Shown here: positions 43,406 to 54,900 of the stretch, in pieces | Layout of the letters: every line of letters starts with the position of its first letter | Position numbering within the stretch: the first letter of the stretch is position 1 | Source: Skeletonema tropicum | Lineage: Eukaryota > Bacillariophyta > Thalassiosirophyceae > Thalassiosirales > Thalassiosiraceae | Direction of reading: 5' to 3' | Length of the DNA: 64,000 bases | Assembly (NCBI GenBank): GCA_037178625.1 | Contig: JAWZXG010000044.1 | Coordinates: 1 to 64,000 of the forward strand | Made by a program: the position numbers and the translations under genes | Notes under the pieces: model-generated | What the model saw: only the letters and a program-made list of their open reading frames with translations | Databases searched by the model: none | Told to the model about the DNA's origin: nothing

Positions 43406-43650
43406 CATCCACATCACTGCTTGAATTTCAGGCTCTCATCCTATCCTACCTCAACGTGCGTCACACAAGCACAAACACAGCTTACCAAGACATCATCTAG
43501 AGAAATGCGAGCCCATACTTAGCCCTACGGGCGATGAAAGACCTCATTTTCATTACAGCGCTCGCAGTGAAGACTTTTTTGCTGCGTGCTAGTGTGTAAC
43601 GATGCGACACCGACCAACCTTCGTTTTCGTGGAGTGAGTTGCACGATCTT
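43406..43650. repeat. Dispersed repeat of about 245 bp, second copy at 51508-51749
   Basis: Nearly identical blocks CACATCACTGCTTGAATTTC, CCTCAACGTGCGTCACACAA, CGCAGTGAAGACTTTT and GATGCGACACCGACCAACC occur in the same order in both places, with a diverged middle. Confidence 0.85.
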
Positions 43651-45013
43651 CATCCAGTCACCAAACTTTTGAAACCTCGGTTTATCTAATTTACAACGAA
43701 ATTTTCACTTGTACTACTCTCTCCTGAGTTTGTTACGCTTGCTTTGCCTTGCATCTTCAAATTCAACTCTCGTACTCGCCACAGGTACTTCTCCTGCTCT
43801 TCCAAATACGATACACTTTCCAGCTTGCTTTCAACAACAATATCCACATACCAATGCTTTTCACATAGTTGTACCTATTTGTTTCGCTGCTTCGACATCG
43901 TCTTCCAGCTTCAACTCTACCTTCATTCTACCTTCATTGTTCAGGGCATCCACTGAATGTGACCTTCGCAATTGCCCATGTTCGTGCGTCTCGGTTTCAG
44001 CTGCATCAAACTTCACTTCAGTCTTTTCCAGACTTATCTCCGTATTATACGCACTCTTGCCAATACATCGTTCCGTGCCATTGTACAGAACTTCTAAACT
44101 GCAGTCGTACTCCAATACCGCATTGTTTCTGCTACTACTCATTCCGACTTGCTCATGTGCTATCTCTACTCTTTCGAGGCACTGCGGAAGCCCTAAACCA
44201 TTGGCTTATCGGGGCTGCATCAGCGAGTGCATCAGTGTTGTGATAATTCATCTCTTAAACAAATTATGGCATGAATCTACAGCTATTCAACGCACGCCGC
44301 TTGTAGCCTGTCCCAATAGAACAAGACTCCCTACAGCGAGTTGAAATACTACAGCACAATCATCTCTTCTTCCGATATCTCCTGTACCAACTCGTTGCCT
44401 TGCCTTACTACTATGCTCAATATAAACTCCAGCTCCAGCACCATCCAAACAATCAAGAGTATGAGAATGTTGAGCTACATCAATCACTCTCCCCCGCTTG
44501 ACATTGTCATGTCTCATCATGCGACCTTCATTCATGTCACAATCACCCAGCTCCCGTTCGCCGTAACATCTACCGCGAACTTCACACGCTACTAACTGAC
44601 AACTCCGTGTCACTATTCTCGGCCACTTCTGCGCCATCTTGAGAAAGTCGAGTATCACTCAACACTCTTCCCTGCTTGACATTCAAATCATCGTACCATA
44701 CATTGAATTTCCATTCCCCCCATTCAGCCTACCTTTGCCGACCGCCCTCTTTTACGAGCTATCTCTATCTTTGCCGACGACCGCCCTCTTCGCCGAGCTA
44801 TCTTTACTTTTACCGACTGTCCACTTCTCCGAGCTAGTCACCACCTTTGTACCTAATTCATGCATCTCAACTTTATGAATGCACATCTCTCTTTGGTCAT
44901 CACTCGCTTCATTTCTTGCCACGTTTCTGATATCCTTCCCTTGATCATCCAGTGTAGCAACGTTTGATACTATATTATGTTGCTCACCTGTAACACAGGC
45001 TCTAGCTCACAAC
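43651..45013. other. Pyrimidine-rich intergenic region
   Basis: The plus strand is strongly C/T-rich. Open frames here (one of 211 codons at 43709-44344) look like consequences of composition: Ser/Leu/Thr-rich with no motif. A roughly 38-bp imperfect tandem repeat with cores GCCGACCGCCCTCTT, GACGACCGCCCTCTT and ACCGACTGTCCACTT, each followed by (C)GAGCTA, lies at about 44733-44838. Confidence 0.5.
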
Positions 45014-45060
45014 TTGGCGGCATTAAATAATAAGGAGAATGGGCAGCAATGGAAATTGTC

Positions 45061-45321
45061 TAAAATGAGATTCCCGGATGGACACCAGACGAGTGGCGAT
45101 CTCAATTCATGCAGATCGAAACTATCTTCAAGAATGCCGGAGGTGTGCCTCACACAGAAAAGTACTTTGGTATGGGATTGGACGGTAATGGCTTGATGCG
45201 ACCGTTTATGAAGGTGGTCCCGCAAGATGTGTTCAATGAGAAACAGAAGGAGGAGTTTCGTGCGTATGCTAATAAAGTGGATCCGGAGGGACTGTTTTGG
45301 TCAGGATACGACACACTCTGA
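45061..45321 (+). pseudogene. C-terminal relic of an FAD-linked oxidase-like gene
   Basis: A frame reading IPGWTPDEWRSQFMQIETIF, then PHTEKYFG, MRPFMKVVPQDVF and KVDPEGLFWSGYDTL resembles the C-terminal end of FAD-linked sugar-lactone-type oxidases, where a PHxxK motif and a DPxGxF motif occur near the end. An in-frame TAA lies at about 45060 and nothing upstream continues the protein, so only the end remains. The family assignment is tentative; an exon of a split gene is the alternative. Confidence 0.35.
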
Positions 45322-46281
45322 AGAGAAATGGTGTGGTAAACACAATGCAATAGGCACACTTCTCTCCTCCAGCAATTCGATGATCCAATCTTTACCAAAT
45401 AATTTCGTCAATCGCTTATCACAGTATTGACTTTTTCCTTCTTTGTTGGCGGCATCATCATATCTTCCGTCTCTGCCTTCCTTGTGAGCACATTTTAGCC
45501 GCTACACACCGCTAATTTGTTGTTACTTCTAGCAGACGCCGTGGTAGTCTAATAGCAAACGGCGACATGACTACGTTTAGTTGTTCTCTGCTTACGGACG
45601 GCGCAGGCGTACGAAGGATGGAGGACAGCACAGGCGGAAGAAGGAAGAGGATTAATTACAATACTTACTTGTGACGATGCCTCCAAAATGTGTGTGTGGG
45701 GCTTTAAGTAATTTCTGTGCTACGGTAAACTACGTATCACTGGTATTTTGAACAAGAAAAGCATCTGTGAATGGCTGAGAAGACTCTTGAGTCGACTGAG
45801 AGCTACTTCTTTGTGAAGTAGATCTGCCACCTGTACTGTACAATAAATATGAAATTTGGTCATCATTAGGTGACGACGGCTGTTATCGGGCCATTGTTGC
45901 TCTCATAAGTAGAGTGCTTGAATGGCAGCTAGTCCTGCTGAGCCGTTTGCCTTACAAACCGTTCTCCCGAATATTTGTGTTTAGTAGGTGCTTGGGTCTG
46001 GGCTTTTGTAGGATCCCCCGTAGTGATAGTTTCGTTGTTTTGATTTCCAAATTGAGTCGGCTCGTTCTAGGATGTTTGTGGTGTGTTTTAGTAAAAGCTT
46101 GGTGCGTGAGCCATGTTGGAGGCGTTTGGGAATTTGGACTTGTCAGTGGATAAAAAGATCGCTAAATATCGAGGTCGATGTACATAGGAATTTATACAAA
46201 ATATGGCGTCAATATTAGCCGAGCGAGAAAGATTTCAACTTCAAAGCAACCACGCATGAACACTTGCCACTTGCCCCTGCC
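45322..46281. other. Intergenic stretch with a dispersed repeat and the distal ankyrin flank
   Basis: 45712-45762 matches 22305-22356 (TTCTGTGCTAC.GTAAACTACGTATCACTG). From about 46190 the sequence TATGGCGTCAATATTAGCCGAGCGAGAAAGA is the conserved upstream flank shared with ankyrin copies 1 and 2. No gene is seen. Confidence 0.55.
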
Positions 46282-46778
46282 TACTGTACGGCTGGGTTCA
46301 AATAGCACCTTGTAAATCGGGGGACCACTTTTCAAAGTGTTCTCGTCGGAATATTTTCCTGCTTTTTTTTGCACTACACGGGCAAGAACTAGTAGTGTGT
46401 AGTAGAAAATTAAAACATGCAATTTTATATGATATTGAATGAGTAAAGTGGTCCCCCGATTTTTTTTATGCATTTGAAGCATTTGTGAGGGATTCCCAGT
46501 TTCAGAAATTAGATGAGACAGATTGAGTGCCGGTCTAAAACAAAATTAATTCCTACGTACAGTAGTTTTCTTCGAGAAAGTCATCACTCAAAATGAGCTA
46601 AACAATGGTGAAATACCCTCTCCTACGGCCGCCAATAACACAACAACTACTGGTCTCACAGGCCCAGATGAAACAGATATCTCTTCCTGTTGGTCCATAG
46701 GATCTCATTGATACCTCATTTGTTGTCTAACTACCAGAAATGAATTCAAAAGTGCTATTTGAACCCAGCCGTACAGTA
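46282..46778. mobile_element. 497-bp MITE-like element beside ankyrin copy 4 (TIR CTGTACGGCTGGGTTC)
   Basis: Bounded by TA on both sides, with perfect 25-bp terminal inverted repeats beginning CTGTACGGCTGGGTTC (46284 inward, and 46776 inward on the other strand). It interrupts the flank that is continuous (CTTGCCCCTGCC...) upstream of the paralogous genes. A second inverted pair lies inside: AATCGGGGGACCACTTT at about 46315-46332 and its complement AAAGTGGTCCCCCGATT at about 46445-46461. No transposase is encoded. The TA target and TIR fit a Tc1/mariner-type non-autonomous element; this is inference. It ends 59 bp before the ankyrin start codon. Confidence 0.75.
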
Positions 46779-46837
46779 CCTTGCCACTGCTGCTTGATAA
46801 TCATAAGTAGTTGATAGAAAGACAAAAGAAAATTTCA

Positions 46838-48403
46838 ATGATGAGCGAGAACGGCAATGATGGCAGAGAATCAGCTCAATCGCTGTTGAATGAATTGACT
46901 AGTTTTTGTTCATCAGACTCGCTTTCAGAAGAAGGCCTGCGTGAATTATTTGAGCGACATGGATTGACACCCACTAATGACAACGGCAAAATCAATTATG
47001 GATTCTTCTTCGATGCATGCGATAATGAAAGAGTTACAGAGGGAATAATTCAATGCCTTCTCGAATATTTCCCTGATGCTGCCGGTGCTACTAATGAGGG
47101 TAGTGGTTGGTCGCCCCTCCATGTTGCATGCGGCAACAAAAATATGACACGGGGGATAATCCAACTCCTCATCGATGCAGCTCCCGCCACTGTTCGCAGT
47201 GCAGACAGTGAGGGTCGGATGCCTCTACACTGGTTATGTTGGAACGACAGTATGAACAAAACAGACTCGTTACAATCATTGAAGTTTCTTATCGAGAAGT
47301 ACCCTGAAGCAGTCCGGCATGCTGATATTGACGGCACTCTTCCAATTCACGAGGCGAGTGAGACAAAATCTCCTGACTTTTGCCGTGTGTTAATCGATGC
47401 GCATCCTGGATCTGAGCAAATAGCCAATGCTCACGGTTGGTTGCCTCTTCATAGTGCATGTTACTCAAACACTGCTGCCACCTACAAGTATTTGTACAAA
47501 CTCTACCCCGATGCCATCAATCATGCATCAACGCAGGGATATTATCCAATTCACTCCGCAATTTCAGGCATGTCCATGCGAGGAAACCCAGAGAGTGCCA
47601 TTGGAACCGTGCAATACCTGTTGGATTGCGATCCCAATGTGACATTTCAGAAGTGTGAAGGACAGTCTCTTCTTCATTTTGCTTGCAGGTGGTATTATGA
47701 TGATTCAAATATAGATGCTGCTCTTGAAATCATCAAAGCAATTTACGATGCACACCCAGAAGCGATCGAAGACAATATCATTGCGTCCAATAGCCAACGC
47801 TATCACGGACAAGTACAAGCATTCATCAACTCACAGTTAGTCTATGCTCGTCAAGCTAAAGATCACCGTCTAATGATGACACCTGATGGCAATGGACAAC
47901 TCCCGCTGCACAAAGCACTTCAGAACAATGTCAGGCTTGGCTCAATCAAACTGCTGGTGAAAGGCAATCCTTCTGCGATTAGAAATATCGATGATAGCGG
48001 TGCATTACCCCTGCATATTGCGTGTCAGCATCATGAATCCATTAGCGTTGTCAAGTACCTGGTCAGCCTTGCAGATATCACACTTGATGCAATTGATAGG
48101 CAAGGGAACACCGCTCTTCATTATGCTTGTCGTGGTGCTAGACATAGAACCATTGCGATGTTGCTGGAAACATATGATGCTGTTTCAGTATCGAAACGAA
48201 ATGCGCAAAAGAAGCTTCCAATCGATTTGCTTTGGGAAAGTGATGCAGTGGAGGAGAGGGAGAGCGTCGAATACATCGAGAGTGTCTTTAGGCTCCTGAA
48301 GGCTTATCCCGAGACGATCATGAACTACAGTGCAAAACAACAAGCCAACACGTCTGGCTCTTCAACTGAGAATGAAAAGAAGAGAAAGTTGGGTGCAGTG
48401 TGA
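46838..48403 (+). CDS. Ankyrin-repeat protein, copy 4 (subfamily A, intact)
   Basis: A 521-residue protein starting at the first ATG (MMSENGNDGRE). About ten ankyrin repeats run from residue 50 to 495, for example GWSPLHVACGNK, GRMPLHWLCWND, GTLPIHEASETK, GWLPLHSACYSN, GYYPIHSAISGM, GQSLLHFACRWY, GQLPLHKALQNN, GALPLHIACQHH and GNTALHYACRGA. The tail SSTENEKKRKLGAV is basic and could be a nuclear signal; it is absent from copies 1 and 2. This is the only subfamily A copy without a lesion and serves as the reference for the others. The 3' half is nearly identical in DNA to copies 1 and 2. A MITE-like element lies 59 bp upstream and may alter its promoter. The binding partner is unknown. Confidence 0.9.
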   Translation: MMSENGNDGRESAQSLLNELTSFCSSDSLSEEGLRELFERHGLTPTNDNGKINYGFFFDACDNERVTEGIIQCLLEYFPDAAGATNEGSGWSPLHVACGNKNMTRGIIQLLIDAAPATVRSADSEGRMPLHWLCWNDSMNKTDSLQSLKFLIEKYPEAVRHADIDGTLPIHEASETKSPDFCRVLIDAHPGSEQIANAHGWLPLHSACYSNTAATYKYLYKLYPDAINHASTQGYYPIHSAISGMSMRGNPESAIGTVQYLLDCDPNVTFQKCEGQSLLHFACRWYYDDSNIDAALEIIKAIYDAHPEAIEDNIIASNSQRYHGQVQAFINSQLVYARQAKDHRLMMTPDGNGQLPLHKALQNNVRLGSIKLLVKGNPSAIRNIDDSGALPLHIACQHHESISVVKYLVSLADITLDAIDRQGNTALHYACRGARHRTIAMLLETYDAVSVSKRNAQKKLPIDLLWESDAVEERESVEYIESVFRLLKAYPETIMNYSAKQQANTSGSSTENEKKRKLGAV

Positions 48404-49192
48404 ATGGAATTGTTCATGCTGCAGGTACACTTCTTATTTCTGATAGCAAGCGTATTATGATATCTTCTTCTTGTGTAAATGAATTTAGTGACTTCATTAC
48501 CCCGTATGGCACCGCTTAACTTGTCCAAGACATCACTCGATCCTTCAATCTCAATCCAACATCAATCTTCAGGGAAGGTCCGAACGACACTGTTTACAGT
48601 CGCCACCTACTGCTATTGCTGACTCCTCGCCTGCATATATTTGGGTTCATGTTGAATCGCCGATAGTCAGCAGGGACATGAGGCCAACTAGTTTGAGTCC
48701 AACTGCCTTCGTTGGATCATTCCAGCAGATAATGTTAAAGAAGGCTTAGATCTTGGCTCATATTCACGTCGCTACACGTATGAAATGTGTCGCAATACAG
48801 CTAGCTCTACGCTCAATTGGCCTTCATCAGGACGCATACGAGACTGTAGCATCGTCGCTACTAGTGTAGTTTGCATGAGCCGTGTATCGTATATGTCCTT
48901 TCTCACTATTGTTGCCAACTATAATGCAACTCTAGTAGCGGATATTGCTTGAATTAATGATGCTAGACTCACAGATCGATCTATAAGGTTGCTGTATACA
49001 CTACAGATGGCATATCCGAGGTTAGAGTTGATATGTTGTCTATATGCATGCATAGACGAGGTTCGATGACTAAAACGTTCACAAGCACAAATAATATAGT
49101 CACAATATATGTTTTGAAGAGGGCATTGGGCTTGACAAAGATTGAGTAGCATATTGATATTCGAGCTACAGATGACATACCCGAGGTTGGAG
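48404..49192. other. Downstream flank of ankyrin copy 4
   Basis: 48410-48720 is conserved, in inverted orientation, with the flanks of copies 1 and 2 (for example TTCATGCTGCAGGTACACTTCTTATTTC and GCCGATAGTCAGCAG). Two 60-bp direct repeats starting CTACAGATG.CATA lie at 49012-49058 and 49165-49224. No gene. Confidence 0.6.
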
Positions 49193-49796
49193 TTAATACG
49201 TCGTCCACACGGATGCATAGTCGACTCCAAGCATCTTCAATCCTTCCTTATCCAAGGCAAATAACTCAGTGTCCTTGATTTTATTCTCAAGAAACATTTG
49301 TGATACATCCTCTGGGACGTCTTTGATACTCGTCACCCATTGAGTGGATTTTCGGTCGGTTGCTCTGCTCTGTCCACTTGGTGTTATCAAATTGCTGTGC
49401 AAGAACTGAATCTTCAATAACCTGCAATGAGGTACGATGTGTCGCCATCATTGTGCCACTGACATTCAACGTGACGATAACACTTGTAATACGTTCACCC
49501 ACAAACGAGTCAATGAATTGTTCTTCTTTGAGGAAGCTTTCTTCAAGTGAGAGTATGTCTGCTTCCAACTCTTTTAGGATCTCCCACTTCTTTTTGATAG
49601 CTGCAGTAATCTTTTCGCCTAGCCCAGGAGATCCGGACGTTGTCGAATCATTTGCTGGAACAGTTGCTTTGTCGCTAAAGAAAGGGCGATTGGTGACTGT
49701 AGCTGGCTTATCGCCTCCCACGAAAATCTTTGGGAATTTGGTGATGAATTTCAACCTCAACTTTAACCGGTACTCGACGTCGCTCACGTCCGTCAC
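49193..49796 (-). pseudogene. Broken BTB/T1-like and SAM-like domain gene
   Basis: On the minus strand a frame (49287-49796) carries a BTB/potassium-channel-tetramerisation-like signature, VTLNVSGTMMATHRTSL, then EDSVLAQQFDNTKWTEQ. Right after, the sense text moves to another frame (49193-49417), which reads a SAM-like helical segment: VTSIKDVPEDVSQMFLENKI, then KDTELFALDKEGLKMLGV. BTB followed by this segment is an arrangement I associate with diatom proteins. A frameshift near 49395 separates the parts, and no in-frame ATG precedes the first (a TGA is just upstream). It is either a pseudogene or a gene with sequencing errors and a missing first exon. Confidence 0.55.
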
Positions 49797-51913
49797 ATCA
49801 AAAAATCAAAAATCATCAAAAAGAGCAACGAACAGTATGTTGTATCGTAGGTACTTATGAGATCAATCATGTCGCCAACACTGACCGCATCATCTCTTGC
49901 CCGACACGGCCAGCTACCGTCCATTCATCCACCGCTATTTGGACCAAGCACAGCCTGTTGACGTGCAGACTTCGTGCAGTTTGAGCAGTTGAGGGCCTAT
50001 CCCGTCACACCTGCTACCAGTAGCGCTCCAAAAGCCCATGACACATTTGCAGCCTTCTATCTCTCTAGCGGAATGATCGGGGATCGGCGTTTCCGCCTTC
50101 ACAGATGGGGAGTGAGGTGTAGGTAGATAATGTCTCTCATTGTTCCTATGAAAGATGTAACTAGTTTATGACACTACTTTTAGTTCCAAGTAATTCGAGT
50201 CCAATGCGATCTTGATCTTAGCCCTATTGAAATTCACTCATGCAAGTGTGGTCACTCTCACTCTAAGTTTCAGAGTGAATGAAATTGCTTCTATTGCTAT
50301 TGTGGCACTTGCTCCACGGACAGGACTTGCTCGATCCACTTCCTCTACTTGTTGTGAGGTGTGGATGAGATGTGAGGCGAGGGTTGAATGAGAGGGTGAG
50401 TGTTGTGAATCGGTCCGTATTGTGCCACATCAGACTGTCCTGCACAGGACTGCATCGAATACTTCAGAATAAAGCCAACGACACAGCAATGCTAGTGCTC
50501 TGATGTAATGAAGCTGTTAAAACATTACTTTTATGTACTATCACTGCTCCTCGAAACGATGATGAACCGTCATTACCACTCCACCCTCTCATCTACCATC
50601 TGCCTCGCTACAATTATTTCATGCCCTGCTCTATTCTTCCTTGGATGGGTGCTATTGATACTATTGGATCTTTTTTCAGTTGTTGTAGTATGTAATTACT
50701 TATGTAGTGGAATCGTCGAGCGGAAGCTGCTTCCAAATGGGCTATCGAGTACCGCATCAACCTCTAACACCGCTCGGTAATAAGGAAAACGAATTATTGT
50801 GCCAAACCAAAAGGCAGCTCTCTCTGAGACAATGTTGAGCCCGTGTGTTGAGCTTCTATATCAAGGTAAGCTAAGATTGCGCCAGGTCTGCCGAAATAGC
50901 AAGTTAAGCCATCACATCACTAGCTTGCCTGTTTGGTTCGATAATATCTTCAAACGAATTAGAAGAGAACGCAGTTTCAGCGCAAAACCGCAGCAGCAAC
51001 AATGCAAGAGGAATCTTGAAAAGGACGAGAAGTAATTTAGATGATGGCATGTTAGTGGAAGAAACGGATGAAGTCATGACTGATGTGATGTTTGGTAAGG
51101 TTGACATGACACATATATGTAACAGAAATTTTAAAGTACGTCTGGTGGGCCCTCAAGAGGCGACATTATCTACACTAAGTGATAACGAACATGTGCTGCA
51201 GTAGCTGAGGTTGACATGACACAGATATCTAATCTGAGATTAACTTTGTATTTATTTATGTTAAAGTAGGGGGGGGGAGTAATGTAATCATAGTAGGAAT
51301 AAGTATATAACTCACGTTCTACTAAGTGATAACTTTTCCAGTAGTTCGATACACGTAGCTTGCAGAGCCAAATCAAGTCCCCTTCTCCTCTTCCAAAGAA
51401 GCGTCTCGACCTGGGCAATTACCGTAAAAGAGTGTAGGTAAGGTGCAGCCATTGAGCAAGAAGTTTGTGAAGAATGTCTTAACTAGTGTTATTGATGGGT
51501 ATTCAAATATCCACATCACTGCTTGAATTTCAGGCTCTCATCCTATCCTACCTCAACGTGCGTCACACAAGCACAAACACAGCTTACCAAGACGACCTCT
51601 CTAGCTAGAGGTGCAGAGCACATAGCCCATACGGGCGATGAAGGAACTTATTTTCATTGCAGCACTCGCAGTGAAGACTTTTGGTGCGTGCTAGTGTGTA
51701 ACGATGCGACACCGACCAACCTTCGTTTTCGTGAGAGAGTTGCGATCTGTGAACCAATTCGCATCAAACTCAGGCCTAAATAGTCGTTGCTGTAGAGGTC
51801 ACAAAGAGCTAGGAGTAGTAGATTAATGTTCATTGTTCATATGTTGATATTTAGTGGTGTGTTCAGCTTCGGTAGATCGAGTCTCATTCTGTGTACATCT
51901 TTTGATTTGTTGC
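49797..51913. other. Intergenic stretch with dispersed repeats
   Basis: Contains the repeat copies at 51124-51205 and 51508-51749, the short shared block TTAACTTTGTATTTATTT near 51240, and a G-run at 51271-51278. Frames such as 50508-50780 (hydrophobic, 90 codons) have no supporting motif. I see no firm gene here. Confidence 0.5.
51508..51749. repeat. Dispersed repeat, second copy of 43406-43650
   Basis: Same orientation as the first copy. The ends are near-identical and the middle differs (GACCTCTCTAGCTAGAGGTG against GACATCATCTAGAGAAATG). Confidence 0.85.
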
Positions 51914-54900
51914 CTAATCACGATCGCGATCTCTAGGATGATATCTTCGTGAAGACCGGCGTCGATTGTTACTGCCACTCCGTTGACGTCCATCATCGCC
52001 GTCCGACATGACTCTGAGCTGCCGATCCTGAGCCTCGCCATCATCTGCAGCAGATGGCTCCATCGGTACTCGCCGAGGTGTGTAATGGTCATCATTATGG
52101 CTGTAATTTTTGTTGCGATAGCTTCGACTCTCTGGATGCTCAACACTATTTCTCCTGCGGTAAGGATCACCTCCTCCGCCTCCGCCAGGAGGTCTACGTC
52201 TGTCGCCATCTCTTTCGCCTCTGTCACCCCGACGTGGATTACTGCTACCACGATAGCCCTCTTCATGGTAACTACGGCGTTGCTGCTGGTGAGCATGACG
52301 ATCAGGACGTGCACCACGGGGCCCATCATAATTACTTGATTCGCGGCGTGAATTTTGTCTTGGTCCACTTGATTGTGGAATATCATACTGGCCTCCATAT
52401 TTTCTACCAGAATCATTGGCTGTAGCCAGCACCAAAGCACGACTATCGCTTACAGGGCCGGACGGGTCATAATCTCTGTCTCGCCTATTTCCTATGGGAC
52501 TTCTACTTCGAGCTCTTCCCGGGGTGCGTGCCCTCTCAGTCAGCTGACGCATGGTTTCAGTACGATCTCCCCGTCCCCGACTTTTTGATCTCGCACGAGC
52601 TCTCACATCATCGAACTCTTCCTCCTGGCGTGGTGCAGGACGTCCACGACTTCTTGCCCTGGCAATTGGTCTGTCGATATTACTTTCGCCCATTTGCTGT
52701 TGGGCACGGCCCCGACTCCGTGCTCTCACTCTCGATTCTGATTCTAGCATGAGGGTCTCTACATCATCTGCTAATGCATTCGTGGATCGACCGCGGCTGG
52801 TGGGGGCAATATCACGACGGCGGGCGAGTACACTGTTGACTGCGTGTGTGCTACCAGCAGGAGTTGAGAGGACATCATCTCTCGCGGTGGGAAGTGCATT
52901 CCTACCAGATGCTCGTGGAACGATGGAACGTGCTATACCTGTCAACTGCTCCTCACTCATTGTAGACATATCATCGCCTCGACCATTATTAAGGGAGTAC
53001 ATTTTGAGGATAGTCTTGACGCTTTCGTCCAGTGTCTCTTGCTGCTGCTCAATATACTCCTGCTGCTCCTCGATCTTTTGCTCCAACTCCCTCACTTTCA
53101 GAGCATTCCGCTTCTCCTCCAACTCAATGCGTCGATCCATCATCTCCTTCTCACCCACGACCGCCTGCGCCTCCTCTTCCAACTCCTCATTTCGCTCCAT
53201 TAATTTGCCAAGGACTTGCTCGTACTCTTCAATCTTGGAGTTCGAATCTCGCAAGTCTACAAGTTCCGCATCTAACACCTTGATCTTATCCTCCGCTTTT
53301 TCTAGATCAAATTTCAATTCTCGTGCATAACGTTTCTCTTCATCAAGTTTGGCCTCCCACTTGTTCTCCATTTCCCTGTTGGTGGTTTCCAATCCACCCA
53401 CCTTGCCCTCCCACTCCTTCAGCTGCTCCTCTAGGGATTTAATCTTGGTCGCAGAGTCTTCCATCTTGCCATCATATCGTTTCATGATGGCATTCTTCTC
53501 CCTTTCCAACATGTCAACCTTTACCTTGAACCGTCGATTGGCATGCTCCAATTCCTTCACTTGATTAATTTCATCCTCCAACTCCTTCTCAAACTCCTCA
53601 CTCATTACCATTTGCTCCAACTGACGATTGATATCCTTCTGCTCTTCCAGATCCTGGTCATATTCCTCTTTAATAGCATCACGTTCCCGCTCCAACTCCT
53701 CCGATCGTTCCTTCTCATTCTTCAATTTACGCTCCAACTCTCTAATTTTGGATGTCTGTTCCGACGATGAATATTTATTCGACCGTGCTTCGGAATTCAC
53801 CTCATCCAACTGAGATTGCACCTCGGACAAATTCTTCTCCAACCGTCGATTTTCACGAGTTAATTCATCCTCACGTTGTGTTGCTTCGGCGAGACGACGT
53901 TCCAATTCCATACGGTAGAGACGTTCTTCTTCAATTTCCGATCGGGAGGAGGTTGTGGTGGTGGGACCATCATAGTGGAGACTTTTGGACTTTTGGGGAC
54001 TTAGACCTGTTATTTCTTGAGCTCGTGTTAGACTGTCCTTTCGTCTGAATGACGATGATTTGGATAATGACGACGAGGGCGCTACTTTGCCTGCGGTATA
54101 GGTGGTGGTAGCCTTGTTGTCTTTACCAAAAGGGAGCGTATTCAAATTTTTGTGATCTTGACTTCGAAGTGAGGCCAAACCACTCTTTTCACTGGCACTA
54201 CTCGCTCCTGAGATGTGACTGCTGTTATCACCATCACTCCCCTCATCATCATCATTGTTGTTGTTGTTGATCGATTTTCTCCCCCCTCCCTCAGCAGCCT
54301 CCCCCAAATTGCTTGGGCTACTAATACTATTCAAAATAGCATTGGCCCGTTCCGAAAAGCTCTCCTGCCTTTTTGGTGGTGATGGCGGTCCACCACCCTT
54401 CCCCCCCTGATCATCAACACCACTACCTCTTGATGATTCACTCCCACTATCATTAAATGAGGAATGACTACTCCCACTACCATGAGAGGAATAACTCCCT
54501 CGACTATCATCATATGATCGATCGTCATCATTACCTCTGTTGTTGTTATTATCAACACCACCCTCCCTAACAAACGATGCCTCCTCATCATCATCCGCAA
54601 TCCTATCAAAATCAACCGCCAATGAAGGCAGCTGCTGTTGCAATTTCCCATACGAAGACGAAGCAGGAGAAGCAGCAGACGACATGACGGACGATGGCAT
54701 GGGTTTTGTTGGAGTATTCATAATTTCATCCACCTTTTTCTTGTAGGTATCCAATATATTTTCAATTCCAGAAGAGTTGGGTGTGGAGGAGGAGGTGGTT
54801 GTGAATGATGCTTTAAGTGATGATGCTTCACCTTCTCCACCACCACCAATGGATGTGGTGGATGCTGCAAAATTATTCACATTAGTATCCGAATGTTGGT

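Noticed and set aside
43709..44344. 211-codon plus-strand frame
   Set aside because: Ser/Leu/Thr-rich text expected from a pyrimidine-rich strand, no domain, and equally long frames overlap in other phases.
46284..46310. tRNA-like B box (GGTTCAAAT) in the MITE terminal repeat
   Set aside because: No matching A box, acceptor stem or cloverleaf around it; the match is part of the inverted repeat.
47991..48299. 102-codon frame overlapping the ankyrin genes in another frame (also at 28180 and 30714)
   Set aside because: A shadow of the conserved ankyrin reading frame; its conservation follows from the near identity of the paralogues.
50508..50780. Hydrophobic 90-codon frame as a membrane protein gene
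   Set aside because: No motif and no support from repeats or context; a single hydrophobic frame of this size is expected by chance.
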